DNA of 64,000 bases from Sorghum bicolor (taxonomy: Eukaryota; Streptophyta; Magnoliopsida; Poales; Poaceae): contig NC_012878.2 of NCBI RefSeq assembly GCF_000003195.3, forward strand, positions 39,370,751 to 39,434,750, written 5' to 3'. Shown in pieces: positions 21,832-32,798 of the stretch (within the stretch, counting starts at the first letter, position 1; every line of letters starts with the position of its first letter). A program made the translations under genes and the position numbers. The notes under the pieces were generated by a model that had not been told where the DNA came from, ran no database searches, and saw only the letters and a list, made by a program, of their open reading frames with translations.

Positions 21832-24441
21832 ATGTCGATCTCTGACCTCGATCAAGAGAACGTCATCCCCGTGACGGAGGCCAACCTCAAGGATGAGCAA
21901 AAGCAAGCTATTGCCCAAGCCATGGAAGAGTTCAAGCAGCAATGCCTGAGGTCTTTCAGCATAAACAGGAGCGGCGAAGTGGTCCAGAAAGATGCACTGC
22001 CGGCACCACGGCAGGTCACCTTTGACGCCAATCCTGGCAAGCTTCAAGATATGGTTGACAATGCCATCAATCGAGCGTTGATTAACCAAGCTGGTGTACT
22101 ATCTAATACGGTTTTCAATGCCGTGGCAAGAACTTTCAAGGAAGGACAAATCCCGCCGGATTATGTGGGGCCCTCCCATTATCAGCCAACGGCACCAGAG
22201 GTCACGGCTCCATCGGCTGCCTTGACGAATGCAAGTGCACAGTCTGCCGTCCCTCCAAGTACATTGGGGACTACTGGTGCACTATCTATGCCGATGGCAA
22301 CCAACCCACAAATTTCAGTTGGGCAGCATAAACTGACAACAGATATGTTGGCATCGGCAATGTCAGGGTTAACTCTTCCTCCCAACTGGTGGGGTTATGG
22401 TATGCCTCCAGAGTTGACGCCGGGAACATCACAAATAACTGACATGAGGGGCAAAACTCCTATGACATCGGCACCTCCCAATGCGCCGGTGAACCAGAGT
22501 CCTCGGTATACCACAACTACTACTGCAAGGCCTCACACTGGGAATCCTCAAGATTCAATGTTTCAGATGCCCAACGCATCGGCAGAGTCAATGCTGATGC
22601 AACAGAGGCCTATGGCCCAGTCGGGGTATGTCAATTCAACGACGGTACCCAATTACCAATCATCGGCAGCACCTATGCCGATGAACGCTAATAATGGATG
22701 GCTTGGACAGCAAGCCTTTCCACAATCGCCCCAGCAGGGTTATCAGACTACAGGGTTCCAGCAAGGGCAGGTCTATCCCGGGTTCCAAGGTCAGGGGATT
22801 CCCAACCAGCCAATAAATTTTGGACAGCAACTCAGAGGACAGCCAATCGGTGGACAGCAGTTTGGTAGTCCGCAGATTGGAGGACAGGTGACCAATACAA
22901 TGTTCCATGCAGGTCACGTCCCGAACAGACACGTGGAGGTTCGCCACCAAGTGCCAGATCCGCAGCCGCCTCATCGGCAAGATGCCGATGCGTATTGGGC
23001 CGATAAGATTGCTGAAGTAATGAGGGAACAATTTGGGATAAAACCCAAAGTCAACACTTATTCTTATCGGACGCCGTATCCTCCAGCGTATGATTTGATC
23101 CCGCTTCCACATCGGTACAAGGTACCGGATTTTACAAAGTTTTCCGGATAGGACGACACGTCAACCATGGAGCATGTCAACAGGTTCATTATTCAATGTG
23201 GAGAGGCTGGTAACAGGGACGAATTGAGGGTTCGTCTATTTTCATCATCATTGTCTGGATCGGCCTTTACTTGGTTCATATCATTACCTCCCAACTCAGT
23301 AATTACTTGGGCCGATCTAGAGAAGCAATTCCACAAATACTTCTTCTCGGGGGTTCATGAGAAGAAGATCACCGACTTGGTCAAGTTGAGGCAACGTAAT
23401 GATGACTCGGTTGAGGGATTTGTGCAGAGGATACGAGAGGTCAAGAATAAATGCTATAGCCTGGTTCTGGATGATCGGCAGCTAGCCGATTTGGCGTTCC
23501 AGGGTTTGTTGCCACATATCAGGGATAAGTATGCCTCTCAGGAGTTTGAAAGTTTAAGTCATTTGGTGCAGAGGATATCTGATCAAGACATCAAGCCTTT
23601 CGAGCCTAAGAGGGCATGGAATAAGAAAGTGTCATTTGTTGATGAAGCAACAAGCTCAGATTCCGATGAGGAACCAGTAATCGGTTTGGCAGAGTGGGTA
23701 AAAAACAAGAAGCCGATGTCTTGTCCTTTTGGGCAGAAGGAACCAGAGAAGTTTGCCTTTGACACCGCCAAGGCCGATAGGATATTTGACTTTGTACTTT
23801 AGGAAGGTCAAATCAAACTGTCACCTAACCATGTGATCCCATCGGCAGAAGAGTTGAAGAGGATGAGATATTGCAAGTGGCATAATGCAACTTCACATGA
23901 CACCAACGAGTGCAAAGTATTTAGACAGCAGGTGCAATCGGCTATAGAGTCCGGGAGAATCAAGTTTGACAGTTCCAAAGCCCAGAAGCCGATGAAGATA
24001 GACCAACATCCTTTCCCGACAAACATGTTGGATGCTAAGGGGAAGGCTAAGGTCTTAACGTCAGAGACAGCTGAGAAGAGTGCATCGGTAGATCCTCAGC
24101 ATCAAGTTACTACTGCTGATGCAAGAAGTAAGGGCTTGGTCCAGGAAGGAACTAGCGCAGGAAGGCTTCATCGATCTGGCATCGTCATAACTCATAGGAG
24201 GCCTCGAGAAAAATGGTGTCAACGGGAAGATCGGTATCGACGCCAGCAGGAAGATTATCAACGGGAAGAAGAAAGACGCCGACAGGAGTGGAATCGGCAC
24301 AGGGATCATTGGAATTGCCTATTCTTCATCCATTGTTGGGAGGAAAATATCAAGCTTCCTACTGTCAGAGACTGCCCTGAATGCAACGGTTATGATCGGT
24401 ACGATAGGAACGATCGGCGTTATCATGATGATGAACGGTGA
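21832..24441 (+). pseudogene. RT-C Gag
   Basis: Starts at ATG 21832 and runs in one frame with TAG at 23149-23151, TAG at 23800-23802 and TGA at 24439-24441. The first 440 codons are rich in Q, P, N, G and T and little conserved. The Gag core follows the first stop (about 23164-23640: MEHVNRFIIQCGEAG, LSGSAFTWFISLP, LEKQFHKYFFSG, VQRIREVKNKCYSL). A zinc-binding-like stretch near 23870 (YCKWHNATSHDTNECK) is typical of Tat Gag. A charged region (REDRYRRQQEDYQREEERRR) precedes the last stop. The stops cannot be readthrough artefacts of splicing, because the frame continues unchanged across each. Confidence 0.8.
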
Positions 24442-25478
24442 GCTAATGGGCCGATCAGAGGAAGGGTGTCAGTTCATGACCGGCTGGGGGCAGATTCAGT
24501 GGGCACCACAGACTTAGTGACCGTGTCCAGTATTTTCCCAGGAACCAAGAGGAGCTCGAAGGAATGGCTGATGCGCGGGTTCCCGATGAATTCATATTTT
24601 GCAGGGATGCTAACACGCATCGCATGGAGTCAAGAGAGAACCGACACCCGACGGCAAGGCAAAGGCCACTTCCTCCATGGTGTCCTCGAGGATTAACCAA
24701 GACTCAGAAAAGGAGATTGCAACGAGAAAGGCAAGAGGAGCTAAACAAGGGAGAGAACTCTGGAAGTCGGCAGCCGTCAGACACTAAGAGGGAAGGTCCA
24801 TCGGCAGGCGTCAACATGGTCTTCATGTTGCCGATGGAGTTTCTTGCACCAGCCAGTGACGATGAGTTGGAATTTTCTGATCAGATAGCTCAGTTGGCTC
24901 TGGATCCGATGACGGCTATCTTTGAGAAACCTGCCGATAACGAGAGGCAGCATCTTAAAGCTTTGTTCCTCAAAGGAAGGGTTGATGGGCAGCCAATGAC
25001 CAAGATCCTAGTTGATGGTGGAGCTGCTATTAATATTATGCCGTATGCAGTATATCGGAAGCTTGGGAAAGGGGATCAAGATTTGACCAAGACCGATATG
25101 ATGCTCAAAGACTTTGAAGGAAACGTGTCTCCAGTCAAGGGGGCGATATGTGCAGAGTTGACCATCGGCAGCAAAACCTTGCCGACAACTTTTTTCGTGA
25201 TCAGCGGAAAAGGTGCCTACAATTTATTATTGGGGAGAGATTGGATTCATGCCAATTGTTGTGTCCCATCTACAATGCATCAGTGCTTGGTTCAGTGGGT
25301 AGGTGACAAGATTGAGATCGTCCCAGGAGATTCTTCTTATGTTATCGCATCGGCAGAAGCGGATACTTACGAAAGGACCAGGTGCATTTCAGGAGAAGTT
25401 TGGGAGAAAGATTTTCTCAAAGTTGCCGATTATGAGATTCCACCGATCCAAGCAGTCGGTTCTGACGACGGTTTTTAA
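24442..25478 (+). pseudogene. RT-C Gag end and aspartic protease
   Basis: The gag frame continues to about 24487, where one base appears missing from a G-run (CTGGGGGCA); the downstream coding frame is the +1-shifted one, open from before 24564 to TAA 25476-25478. A Cys/His region is followed by the protease active-site phrase ILVDGGAAINIMPYAVY at about 25007-25060 and the LLLGRDWIHANCC C-terminal motif at about 25228-25264. The end overlaps the next ORF as TAATG. That is either one base lost from a T-run (GGTTTTTAATGG) or true termination-reinitiation; I favour the deletion, since Tat elements usually have one gag-pol frame. Confidence 0.75.
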
Positions 25479-28400
25479 TGGATAGATTCGCCGATGATGG
25501 AAAATTAGGCCAGGGATTCACATCGGCCGATGATTTGGTAGAAGTAGATATAGGTAGTGGTGATAAGCCTAGACCTACTTTTATTAGTGCTAAATTAGAT
25601 CCTGAGTGTAAGCGACAATTGACTAGTTTGTTAAAGGAATATAAAGATTGCTTTGCTTGGGATTATACAGAGATGTCTGGTTTAGACCGATCAATTGTTG
25701 AACATCGGTTACCCATCAAGTCTGGATTTCGGCCACATCAGCAACCAGCCCGCCGATGTAATCCTAACAGTGTCGGTATGCCGAATGGATTTCCAATGTC
25801 TGGATTTCTACCTGATATTAAGGCCGAAATCACTAAACTTATTGAAGCTAAGTTTATTCGACAGTGTCGGTATGCCGAATGGATTTCCAATGTTGTTCCG
25901 GTTTACAAGAAGAACAGGAAGCTTCGGGTGTGTATTGATTTCAGGAATCTCAATAAAGCTACACCGATGGATGGATACCCAATGCCTGTCGCCGATCTAC
26001 TGGTTGATGCTGCAGCTGGCCATCGGGTCATCAGCTTCATGGATGGTAATGCAGGTTACAATCAAATATTCATGGCAGAGGAGGATATTCCAAAAACCGC
26101 ATTCAGGTGTCCTGGTCATGTTGGACTATTTGAATGGATAGTCATGACTTTTGGGTTAAAGAATGCTGGTGCTACTTATCAAAGGGCTATGAATTTTATA
26201 TTTCATGAGTTCATCGGCAAGATCGTAGAGATTTATATTGATGATGTGGTGGTTAAGTCTGGAGATTTCTCAAAGCATCTGGCCGATTTACGAAAAGTGT
26301 TGGAGTGCACAAGGAAGCATGGATTGAAGATGAATCCCAACAAGTGTGCATTTGGCGTATCGGCAGGGCAGTTTCTTGGTTTCATGGTACATCAGAGGGG
26401 TATTGAAATTAGTCGAAGATCTATTGATGCCATAAATAAAATAGTGGCCCCTACCAATAAAACCGAGCTCCAATCCTTGATCGGCAAGGTGAATTTTATC
26501 AGAAGATTTATATCGAATTTATCTGGGAGGATTCGTGCCTTCAGTCCTCTTCTTAAATTGAAAGCCGATCGAGAGTTTGTTTGGGGAGAAGAACAGCAGT
26601 TGGCTCTGGATGAAATCAAGAAGTATCTAATAAATCCTCCAGTTTTAGTTCCACCTCAACAAGGGAAGCCCTTCAAATTGTATTTATCTACCGATGGATC
26701 GGTTATCGGTTCAGCTTTAGTTCAAGAATTTGAAGGGAAAGAGAGGGTAATTTATTATTTGAGTAGGAGGTTGATTGATGCTGAAACCAGGTATTCGGCC
26801 ATTGAGAAACTGTGCTTATGCCTATATTTTTCATGTATCAAGCTGAGACATTACCTGTTGTCGGCCGAATGTGCTGTTGTTTGCAAAGATGACGTGGTCC
26901 GATACATGCTATCTATGCCGATTATGAGTGGTAGGATCGGTAAATGGATTTTAGCGCTGTCGGAGTTCGATTTGCGTTACGAATCGGCTAAGGCAGTCAA
27001 AGGGCAGGTTATGGCCGATTTTGTGACTCAGCATTGCGGTCTAGTGGAAACCTTGGAAATTGCACCCTGGACGCTCTTCTTTGATGGATCTACCTATGAC
27101 CGGGGGGCGGGAATCGGCATTGTATTAGTTTCTCCTAAGGGGAGGAAGTATGAGTTTTCCTTGCCGATTGTTGCTACATCAACAAATAATCAGGCTGAGT
27201 ATCAAGCTCTGATCAAGGGATTGGAGTTGTTAAGAGAAGTTCGTGCTGATGCTGTTGAAATATTCGGAGATTCTATGTTAGTTATAAATCAATTGGCCGG
27301 AAGCTATGAATGCCGAAGTGAAGTTCTCATAACCTATTTCGAGAGAAGTATGCAACTGTTAAAAGAATTCAAGGACTTCCGATTGGAGCATGTTCCCCGA
27401 TTGCATAATGAAGACGCTAATCGGTTAGCCCAGCATGCCTCGGGATATCAGCCAATGATTAATGCGACATCGGCAGTCAGGGCCGGTGATTGGAGGAAAG
27501 AAATTATTGATTATCTAAAAGATCCATCCAAAAAAGTTGAAAGACGGGTTCGATTTCAGGCAACCAAGTATGTGCTCCTTGAAAATGAATTGTATTATCG
27601 AACTGTCGACGAAATTCTTCTCCGATGCTTGGGTGATGATGAAGCCAGAAGTTTGATGGGGGAAATCCATGAAGGAGTGTGTGGAGCGCATCAGTCAGCT
27701 TTTAAGATGAAGTGGATGATTCGAAGGAATGGATATTTTTGGCCAACCATACTTGAAGATTGTTTTAGATATTTCAAGGGATGTCAAGGTTGTCAAAAGT
27801 TCGGTAATATCCAGAGAGCACCCGCATCGGCTATGAATCCTATAATAAAGCCTTGGCCGTCCCGGGAATGGGCCATCGATCTGATCGGCCAGATTTATCC
27901 ACCATCTAGCAAAGGGCATAAGTTCATTCTAGTTGCCACTGACTATTTCACTAAGTGGGTCGAAGCTATTCCTTTGAAGAAAGTCACATCGGCCAATATG
28001 ATTGATTTTGTGAAGGAGCATATTATTTACCGATTTGGGATTCCCCAAACGATTACTACCGATCAGGGCACCATGTTCACGTCGGGGGAGTTCGATGAAT
28101 TCGCAATCGGTATGGGAATTAAAGTGTTGAATTCTTCTCCTTACTATGCTCAAGCCAATGGGCAGGCCGAAGCGTCTAACAAAGGAATTATCAAGCTTAT
28201 TAAACGAAAGATTGAAGAAAATCCTAGGCGGTGGCATACATTGTTAAATGAAGCGCTATGGTCTTATCGGATGGCTTGTCATGGATCAACCAAGGTGTCA
28301 CCCTATCAATTGGTGTATGGACATGATGCAGTGTTGCCTTGGGAGATTAAGGCTGGATCTAGGCGATTATCTTTTCAAGATCAATTGGCTGCCGATGATT

Positions 28401-28747
28401 ATGCCACTTTGATGACCGATGAGTTAGATGATTTAGCAGGGCATCGGTTAAAGGCTTTAATGAGTATAGAAGAAAATAAGAAGAGAGTTGCTAGATGGTA
28501 TGATAAGAAAGTAAAGGCTAAGGAGTTTGCCGATGGGGATTTAGTATGGAAGTTGATTTTGCCAGTCGGGACTAAAAGTTCGAAGTTTGGGAAGTGGTCT
28601 CCTAATTGGGAAGGTCCTTATCGGATAAGGCACTCGGCTCCTGGTAATGCCTATATTCTAGAAACTCTAGAAGGAGTTGAATTTCCCAGAGCATTAAATG
28701 GCAAATATTTAAAGAAGTACTACCCCATCATATGGGTCGATGCATAA
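25478..28747 (+). CDS. RT-C pol: RT, two RNase H domains, integrase
   Basis: Open for 1089 codons. Reverse transcriptase: [43 protein letters not shown] and the catalytic IYIDDVVVKS box (about 26230-26260). Gypsy RNase H follows (LYLSTDGSVIGSALVQ, LSRRLIDAETRYSAIEK). The archaeal-type RNase H opens with LFFDGSTYDRGAGIG (about 27073) and has FGDSMLVINQ. Integrase has GEIHEGVCGAHQ...CQGCQKFG as HHCC (about 27660-27810), then IDLIGQI, TTDQGTMFTSGEF and QANGQAEASNK as the DDE triad. A 33-nt segment of the RT is duplicated in frame upstream (25767-25799 copies 25861-25893), adding about 16 residues before the RT core. The PMD gene lies downstream, convergent. Confidence 0.92.
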   Translation: MDRFADDGKLGQGFTSADDLVEVDIGSGDKPRPTFISAKLDPECKRQLTSLLKEYKDCFAWDYTEMSGLDRSIVEHRLPIKSGFRPHQQPARRCNPNSVGMPNGFPMSGFLPDIKAEITKLIEAKFIRQCRYAEWISNVVPVYKKNRKLRVCIDFRNLNKATPMDGYPMPVADLLVDAAAGHRVISFMDGNAGYNQIFMAEEDIPKTAFRCPGHVGLFEWIVMTFGLKNAGATYQRAMNFIFHEFIGKIVEIYIDDVVVKSGDFSKHLADLRKVLECTRKHGLKMNPNKCAFGVSAGQFLGFMVHQRGIEISRRSIDAINKIVAPTNKTELQSLIGKVNFIRRFISNLSGRIRAFSPLLKLKADREFVWGEEQQLALDEIKKYLINPPVLVPPQQGKPFKLYLSTDGSVIGSALVQEFEGKERVIYYLSRRLIDAETRYSAIEKLCLCLYFSCIKLRHYLLSAECAVVCKDDVVRYMLSMPIMSGRIGKWILALSEFDLRYESAKAVKGQVMADFVTQHCGLVETLEIAPWTLFFDGSTYDRGAGIGIVLVSPKGRKYEFSLPIVATSTNNQAEYQALIKGLELLREVRADAVEIFGDSMLVINQLAGSYECRSEVLITYFERSMQLLKEFKDFRLEHVPRLHNEDANRLAQHASGYQPMINATSAVRAGDWRKEIIDYLKDPSKKVERRVRFQATKYVLLENELYYRTVDEILLRCLGDDEARSLMGEIHEGVCGAHQSAFKMKWMIRRNGYFWPTILEDCFRYFKGCQGCQKFGNIQRAPASAMNPIIKPWPSREWAIDLIGQIYPPSSKGHKFILVATDYFTKWVEAIPLKKVTSANMIDFVKEHIIYRFGIPQTITTDQGTMFTSGEFDEFAIGMGIKVLNSSPYYAQANGQAEASNKGIIKLIKRKIEENPRRWHTLLNEALWSYRMACHGSTKVSPYQLVYGHDAVLPWEIKAGSRRLSFQDQLAADDYATLMTDELDDLAGHRLKALMSIEENKKRVARWYDKKVKAKEFADGDLVWKLILPVGTKSSKFGKWSPNWEGPYRIRHSAPGNAYILETLEGVEFPRALNGKYLKKYYPIIWVDA

Positions 28748-28892
28748 AAGTTTAAGTGCCGATAACACTCCTATCGGCTGGATTTAAATGTTTGGGGGCA
28801 GACTTAATGTTTCAAAAGATGCCGATAACAGTCTTATCGGCTAGACTAAAAGCTAAAAGCGGGAAAACAAAGGTGTGTTGCCGATGAAAGCT
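28748..28892. other. RT-C convergent intergenic stretch
   Basis: 145 bp between the end of pol and the stop codon of the antisense gene. It holds five copies of GCCGAT/ATCGGC, arranged as two GCCGATAAC...ATCGGCT pairs that could form small hairpins, so the motif is dense even where nothing is coded. Confidence 0.6.
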
Positions 28893-31800
28893 TCAAATGT
28901 TCAGCAGCGCTTGGATTGCCGATATGGCGCGCAGCCGGATCTGATTGGCTGTCTCTATCTCTTTGATATCATCATCGGCAGAACCTTCTATCGGCTTCAG
29001 CTTCCTCTTCAGCTGCAGCGCTTTGCGACCGTGGACGTTTCGTTCTTGTTCAAGGTGCTTGATGGTCTCCGGCAGTTGACTCTCTTCTTGCTGGGCTTGG
29101 GACAGAGCATCCTCTACTTGCTTGAGTTCGGCCAGTAGAGCTTCTCTTTTTGCCGACAGATCAGATACTTTCTGCTTCAGTGCATCACCTGAGGACTTTA
29201 AGGTGCCGATGTTCTTATGTTTCTCATCGGCTAAGAGTTTTTCTTTCATCATCTCCTCACAAAGCTGAATTTGAGCGGCTCTATCGGCAAGGCGTCGAGT
29301 GGCTCTCTGGTACTGTAGCTGGCGGCTTTCTAGGTGTGCAGCATGGAAGAGGGTTTCTTCAGCATCGGCAGGAATTTGGCCTCTAAGGGTTTTGAACAGG
29401 GCCTTGGCTGGGTCAGAATCGTTGACCAGTTGAGCTGTGTCTTGATGAAGTATGGCCGATAGCTCCTCCAGCTTAGCCCTGGTTTCTGCCGATACAGTCC
29501 CAATTGCCCGAGAGGAGCTTGCTTCCTCACCTTCTTCTTCGAAGATATCAATGGCGAAGGAGAATAAGCTATCGGGAGAATCTTGTTCCTGAAAATGAGA
29601 ATGAAATAAGTCATTTTTATGGTCAAAGCTTCGGCAGACGATGCTGGTGGAAAAATTGGATGACTTACTTGTTTCAAGGCAATTTCTTGCCTTTGACTCA
29701 AAGATACCGATGGAGCTACAGGTTGATCGGCAAATGTTGCCGATGGAACGATATCGCCTGAAAGAAGACAGGAAGGGTTATGAGACTAAATGAGAATAAG
29801 TTTATCGGCGGAAGTATTGTTGAGATATGTTACCCGGAGGAGGAACAACAGTTGTCTGAATCGGGGAAACCGCCGATGATATAACTGGACCTGCCGGGCC
29901 AGTTGTTTGTTCACCCACGTCAGCTGATGTACCTTCTGTTTGAAGTTCTTCCTGCTGGGGTTCTTCCATCTGTGGTGCTTCCTGCATTGGTTGGGGAGAT
30001 GGTGCTTGCTGTGTCTGGACTTCTGGAGAAGAGGGGGAAGATTCCACCGGGATTGGAGACACCGGAGGAGGAGGGGGAGTTGCCACTTTCTGGCGCTTTG
30101 TTCCAGCCTTAGCACCTTGGGTGCCCTTCCTCTTTGGCTGGCTAGACTGGGGGGCATTGGTACCTTGGCGTTTGGCTTTTGCCGATGCACCAGTTTGCTG
30201 CAACAACAAAAAGGAGTTTATGAGCACAGATAGCCGATACAAAGATAGTCAGCATAAATGAAAAGGGGTTTGACAAATTGCCTTGAAAGCTTGCGCCAGA
30301 GTGGAAGCAGTTACCGTTGGCGATGTCTGAGTTTTCCTGGTGGTAACTTTCTTGAGGCGCGCACCCCGATGCATGATGGAAGCCAGAGTGGGAGCATTGT
30401 GGCTGATTGAGGAGATCGGGCCTGAGGGGAACAAGTCGATCGGCTTGCCACTCCTGCTAACCGATGGGGGGGTGTTGTCAACCTGGAAAAGGAATACGGG
30501 GGTAAGTTACCGATGGAAATAGTATTGGAAAATGAGACATCGGTTTAAAATACTTACAGTGTCATCAGGGACTTCGTATTCAGGGTCGATCATGCCGCGG
30601 TATGAGAGGGCCGATCTGCAGAATAGATTCTCTTTCCATTCTGCCCACCATAGCTTGTATGCCTGAGTGATAAAGGCAGCTGGAACCCATTCTGACAGAT
30701 CTACATCTGTATCGGCATTTGGTGGTAGCTGGGCTACTCGAGTCCACTCGAGAAGGTTGGTGATGGGTTCTCTGGGCTTTATCACATCGGCATAAGGAAG
30801 TGCAATCGGCAACTGGCCAAAAGCTAGCTGGCGAGCTAATGCCGATGGATTGTAAAATTCATAGGTTTGGGGAGAGGTTTTCGTGCTACCGAAGAAATTC
30901 ACTGGTATGGCTCTGGGAGTCACAATTGCCATCATCACCTCATTATCCCTGTCAAGAGCTTCATCAAATGGATTGAAGGTTAGAGGGAGCATGCTGTCTG
31001 GGTCATCATAGGCCAACCATGGTCGTTCATCTCTGGCCAATCCCTCATACAGAGTCTCGAAGAATCGGCCGATCTGATCCGGATTGTTCCCTGAACCGGG
31101 TAAGACTATAACGGCTTCGCCAAAGTTCAAGGGGGCACGCGTTGCCGATTCCTCTTCACCCAACACATGATTTTCGGCTATATCTCTTGGGAAGTGCTGT
31201 GAGAACAAGTTGAAATCAAGGCGCTTATGCAGGTGCAGATTGAGCCACATATTAATAAACCACCAGGGGCCTCCCAAGTTGCCGATGGATTGGCCAAGCA
31301 GGAGTTTCTGGGCTACCTGATGAAGAAGGTGGTAAACAGCGCTGAGCAAATATCGGCCGAGAGGAAATTGGCCACCGCTAGCCAGTCTTTCTGCTGCCGA
31401 TAGATAGACAGAAGTCGGTCCTGCCGATCGACCACAGAATACAAACTTGTCCAGCCACATGTTCAGAAAGGTGGTTTGCTCCTTTATGGTGACAGGCCCT
31501 CTCCCGCGGTACTTCTGGATGTACCCTGACCAACCGCCGATAGCGCGAGTCTCCACTTTGGCACTGGGGGCAGTATCAAAAAAGTGGGTGCTATCAGCAG
31601 AAGATACATCTAGCCCAGTGAGCATGGCTACATCGGCAAGGGTAGGAGAAGCAGGGCCGTGTCCAAAAACAAAAGCATTGAGGGTATCTGACCAAAAATA
31701 AGACGCAGCTATCAACAGCGACTCGTTCTTGTGCATATCGGCAATGGATAGCCTGATGCATTGGGCTAGCTTCCTTTCACCCCACTGGACTTCATTCGAA

Positions 31801-32159
31801 TTACTGACTCTCAAGAACCAGTCTTTCCACCCTACAGTAGGGCTGGGCCAAGAGCGAAAGGTGTCTTTCCACAGATCTAAAGAAAAGTTTTCGGCTCTAA
31901 AGGGAATCCTGTTGGTTTCTGCATTAATAAGGTCGGTTGGATCTGGATTCCCTAGAGGGCCGAGGCACTGAAGGTGTGGTTGATCGGTAGGGATGACAAT
32001 TTTGTTGGACAACTCCTAGTGTTTTGGGGAATAAAAATACAAAGAAAAAGGAAAAGGAAGATATTCAGTAAGATGAATCGCAGATGAACAGAAATGCGAG
32101 AAAAGGTACAGGAGATGAGATGGAAGTCTGACCTCAGGGACGACGAAGCCAATGGCCAT
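28893..32159 (-). CDS. RT-C antisense gene: plant mobile domain (PMD) protein, six exons
   Basis: Six minus-strand exons join without a stop: 32159-32133, 32015-30558, 30482-30282, 30197-29834, 29757-29669 and 29588-28893 (2835 nt, 944 residues). All introns are GT-AG except the third, which begins GC. Phases agree at every join. Exon 2 (residues 10-495) matches the plant mobile domain (Pfam PMD, 'aminotransferase-like') from memory: SYFWSDTLNAFVFGHG then SPTLADVAMLTGLDV, GGPWWFINMWLNLHLH. Exon 4 has an NLS-like run (PKRKGTQGAKAGTKRQK, about 581-597) and a proline/glutamine/serine-rich acidic linker. Exon 6 is a coiled coil (about 790-920: LSAKREALLAELKQVEDAL). PMDs occur in the host silencing-linked genes MAIL1/MAIN and in Ty3/gypsy and MULE elements; the TE-borne function is unknown. 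The intact frame, unlike gag, suggests it may still be expressible. Confidence 0.8.
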
Positions 32160-32308
32160 CTTGTCGTGAAGAGGACGTTGGAGGGCACCGGAGTTGATGA
32201 AGAGGAACGCTTGTCGGAGATCTTGAGGGTTGTAAATGGCGCCGCCGCTAGAAAAGCAAAGTTGGATAGTAGAATGGTGTAATGGGGGAGGAGTACCCAA
32301 GAAGGAAC

Positions 32309-32316
32309 TATTTATA
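32309..32316 (-). promoter_or_regulatory. TATA box of RT-C antisense PMD gene
   Basis: TATAAATA on the minus strand, 150 bp upstream of the first ATG (32159). Position and spacing match the TATA box of the RT-A antisense gene (133 bp), though the genes are unrelated in sequence. The region 32317-32798 upstream is non-coding and contains GCCGAT/ATCGGC at about 32481, 32522, 32578 and 32605. Confidence 0.6.
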
Positions 32317-32798
32317 GGACAAGATGGGCAAGGGCAAATCCGACTTATCTCTTTGCCGCATCCGAGAAGCCCGAGGGTACTCAGGTGGATATGGTAACTG
32401 TTCGCACGGTAATCCAGGGATTGCGCAGGTGATTTGACGGGAAGCGGTCATTATCTAAAGATATTTTACTGTGCGAGATCTCCTGGTCGGTCCATCGGCG
32501 ATATTCTATAACGGTCATCTTGCCGATGGGCGGATAGAGGGGAGGTAACCGTTTTTGCGAGTATCCTGGTCAGAGCATCGGCAGATCTTTGTAACGGTAT
32601 TGTTGCCGATGTACGACCAAGAAAGATGCCCGTTTAGGAAGTTGGGGATTTCGAGGAATCTGCGGAGGATTAGGATCAGAGTTGTCCAGATTGAGGTTGT
32701 CGGTTACCAGATTAGGAGCATTAATTGCGGAGAAGGCATCATTACTGCAGAGAATTTCGGAGCATTAATAGTTTTATACTCCGAAACTGGGGGGCATG
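32317..32798. other. RT-C non-coding region before the 3' LTR, with PPT
   Basis: No gene. It would serve as the upstream region of the antisense PMD gene and as the 3' untranslated part of gag-pol mRNA. The last bases, ACTGGGGGGCA (about 32787-32798), are the polypurine tract before the 3' LTR at 32799. Confidence 0.75.
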
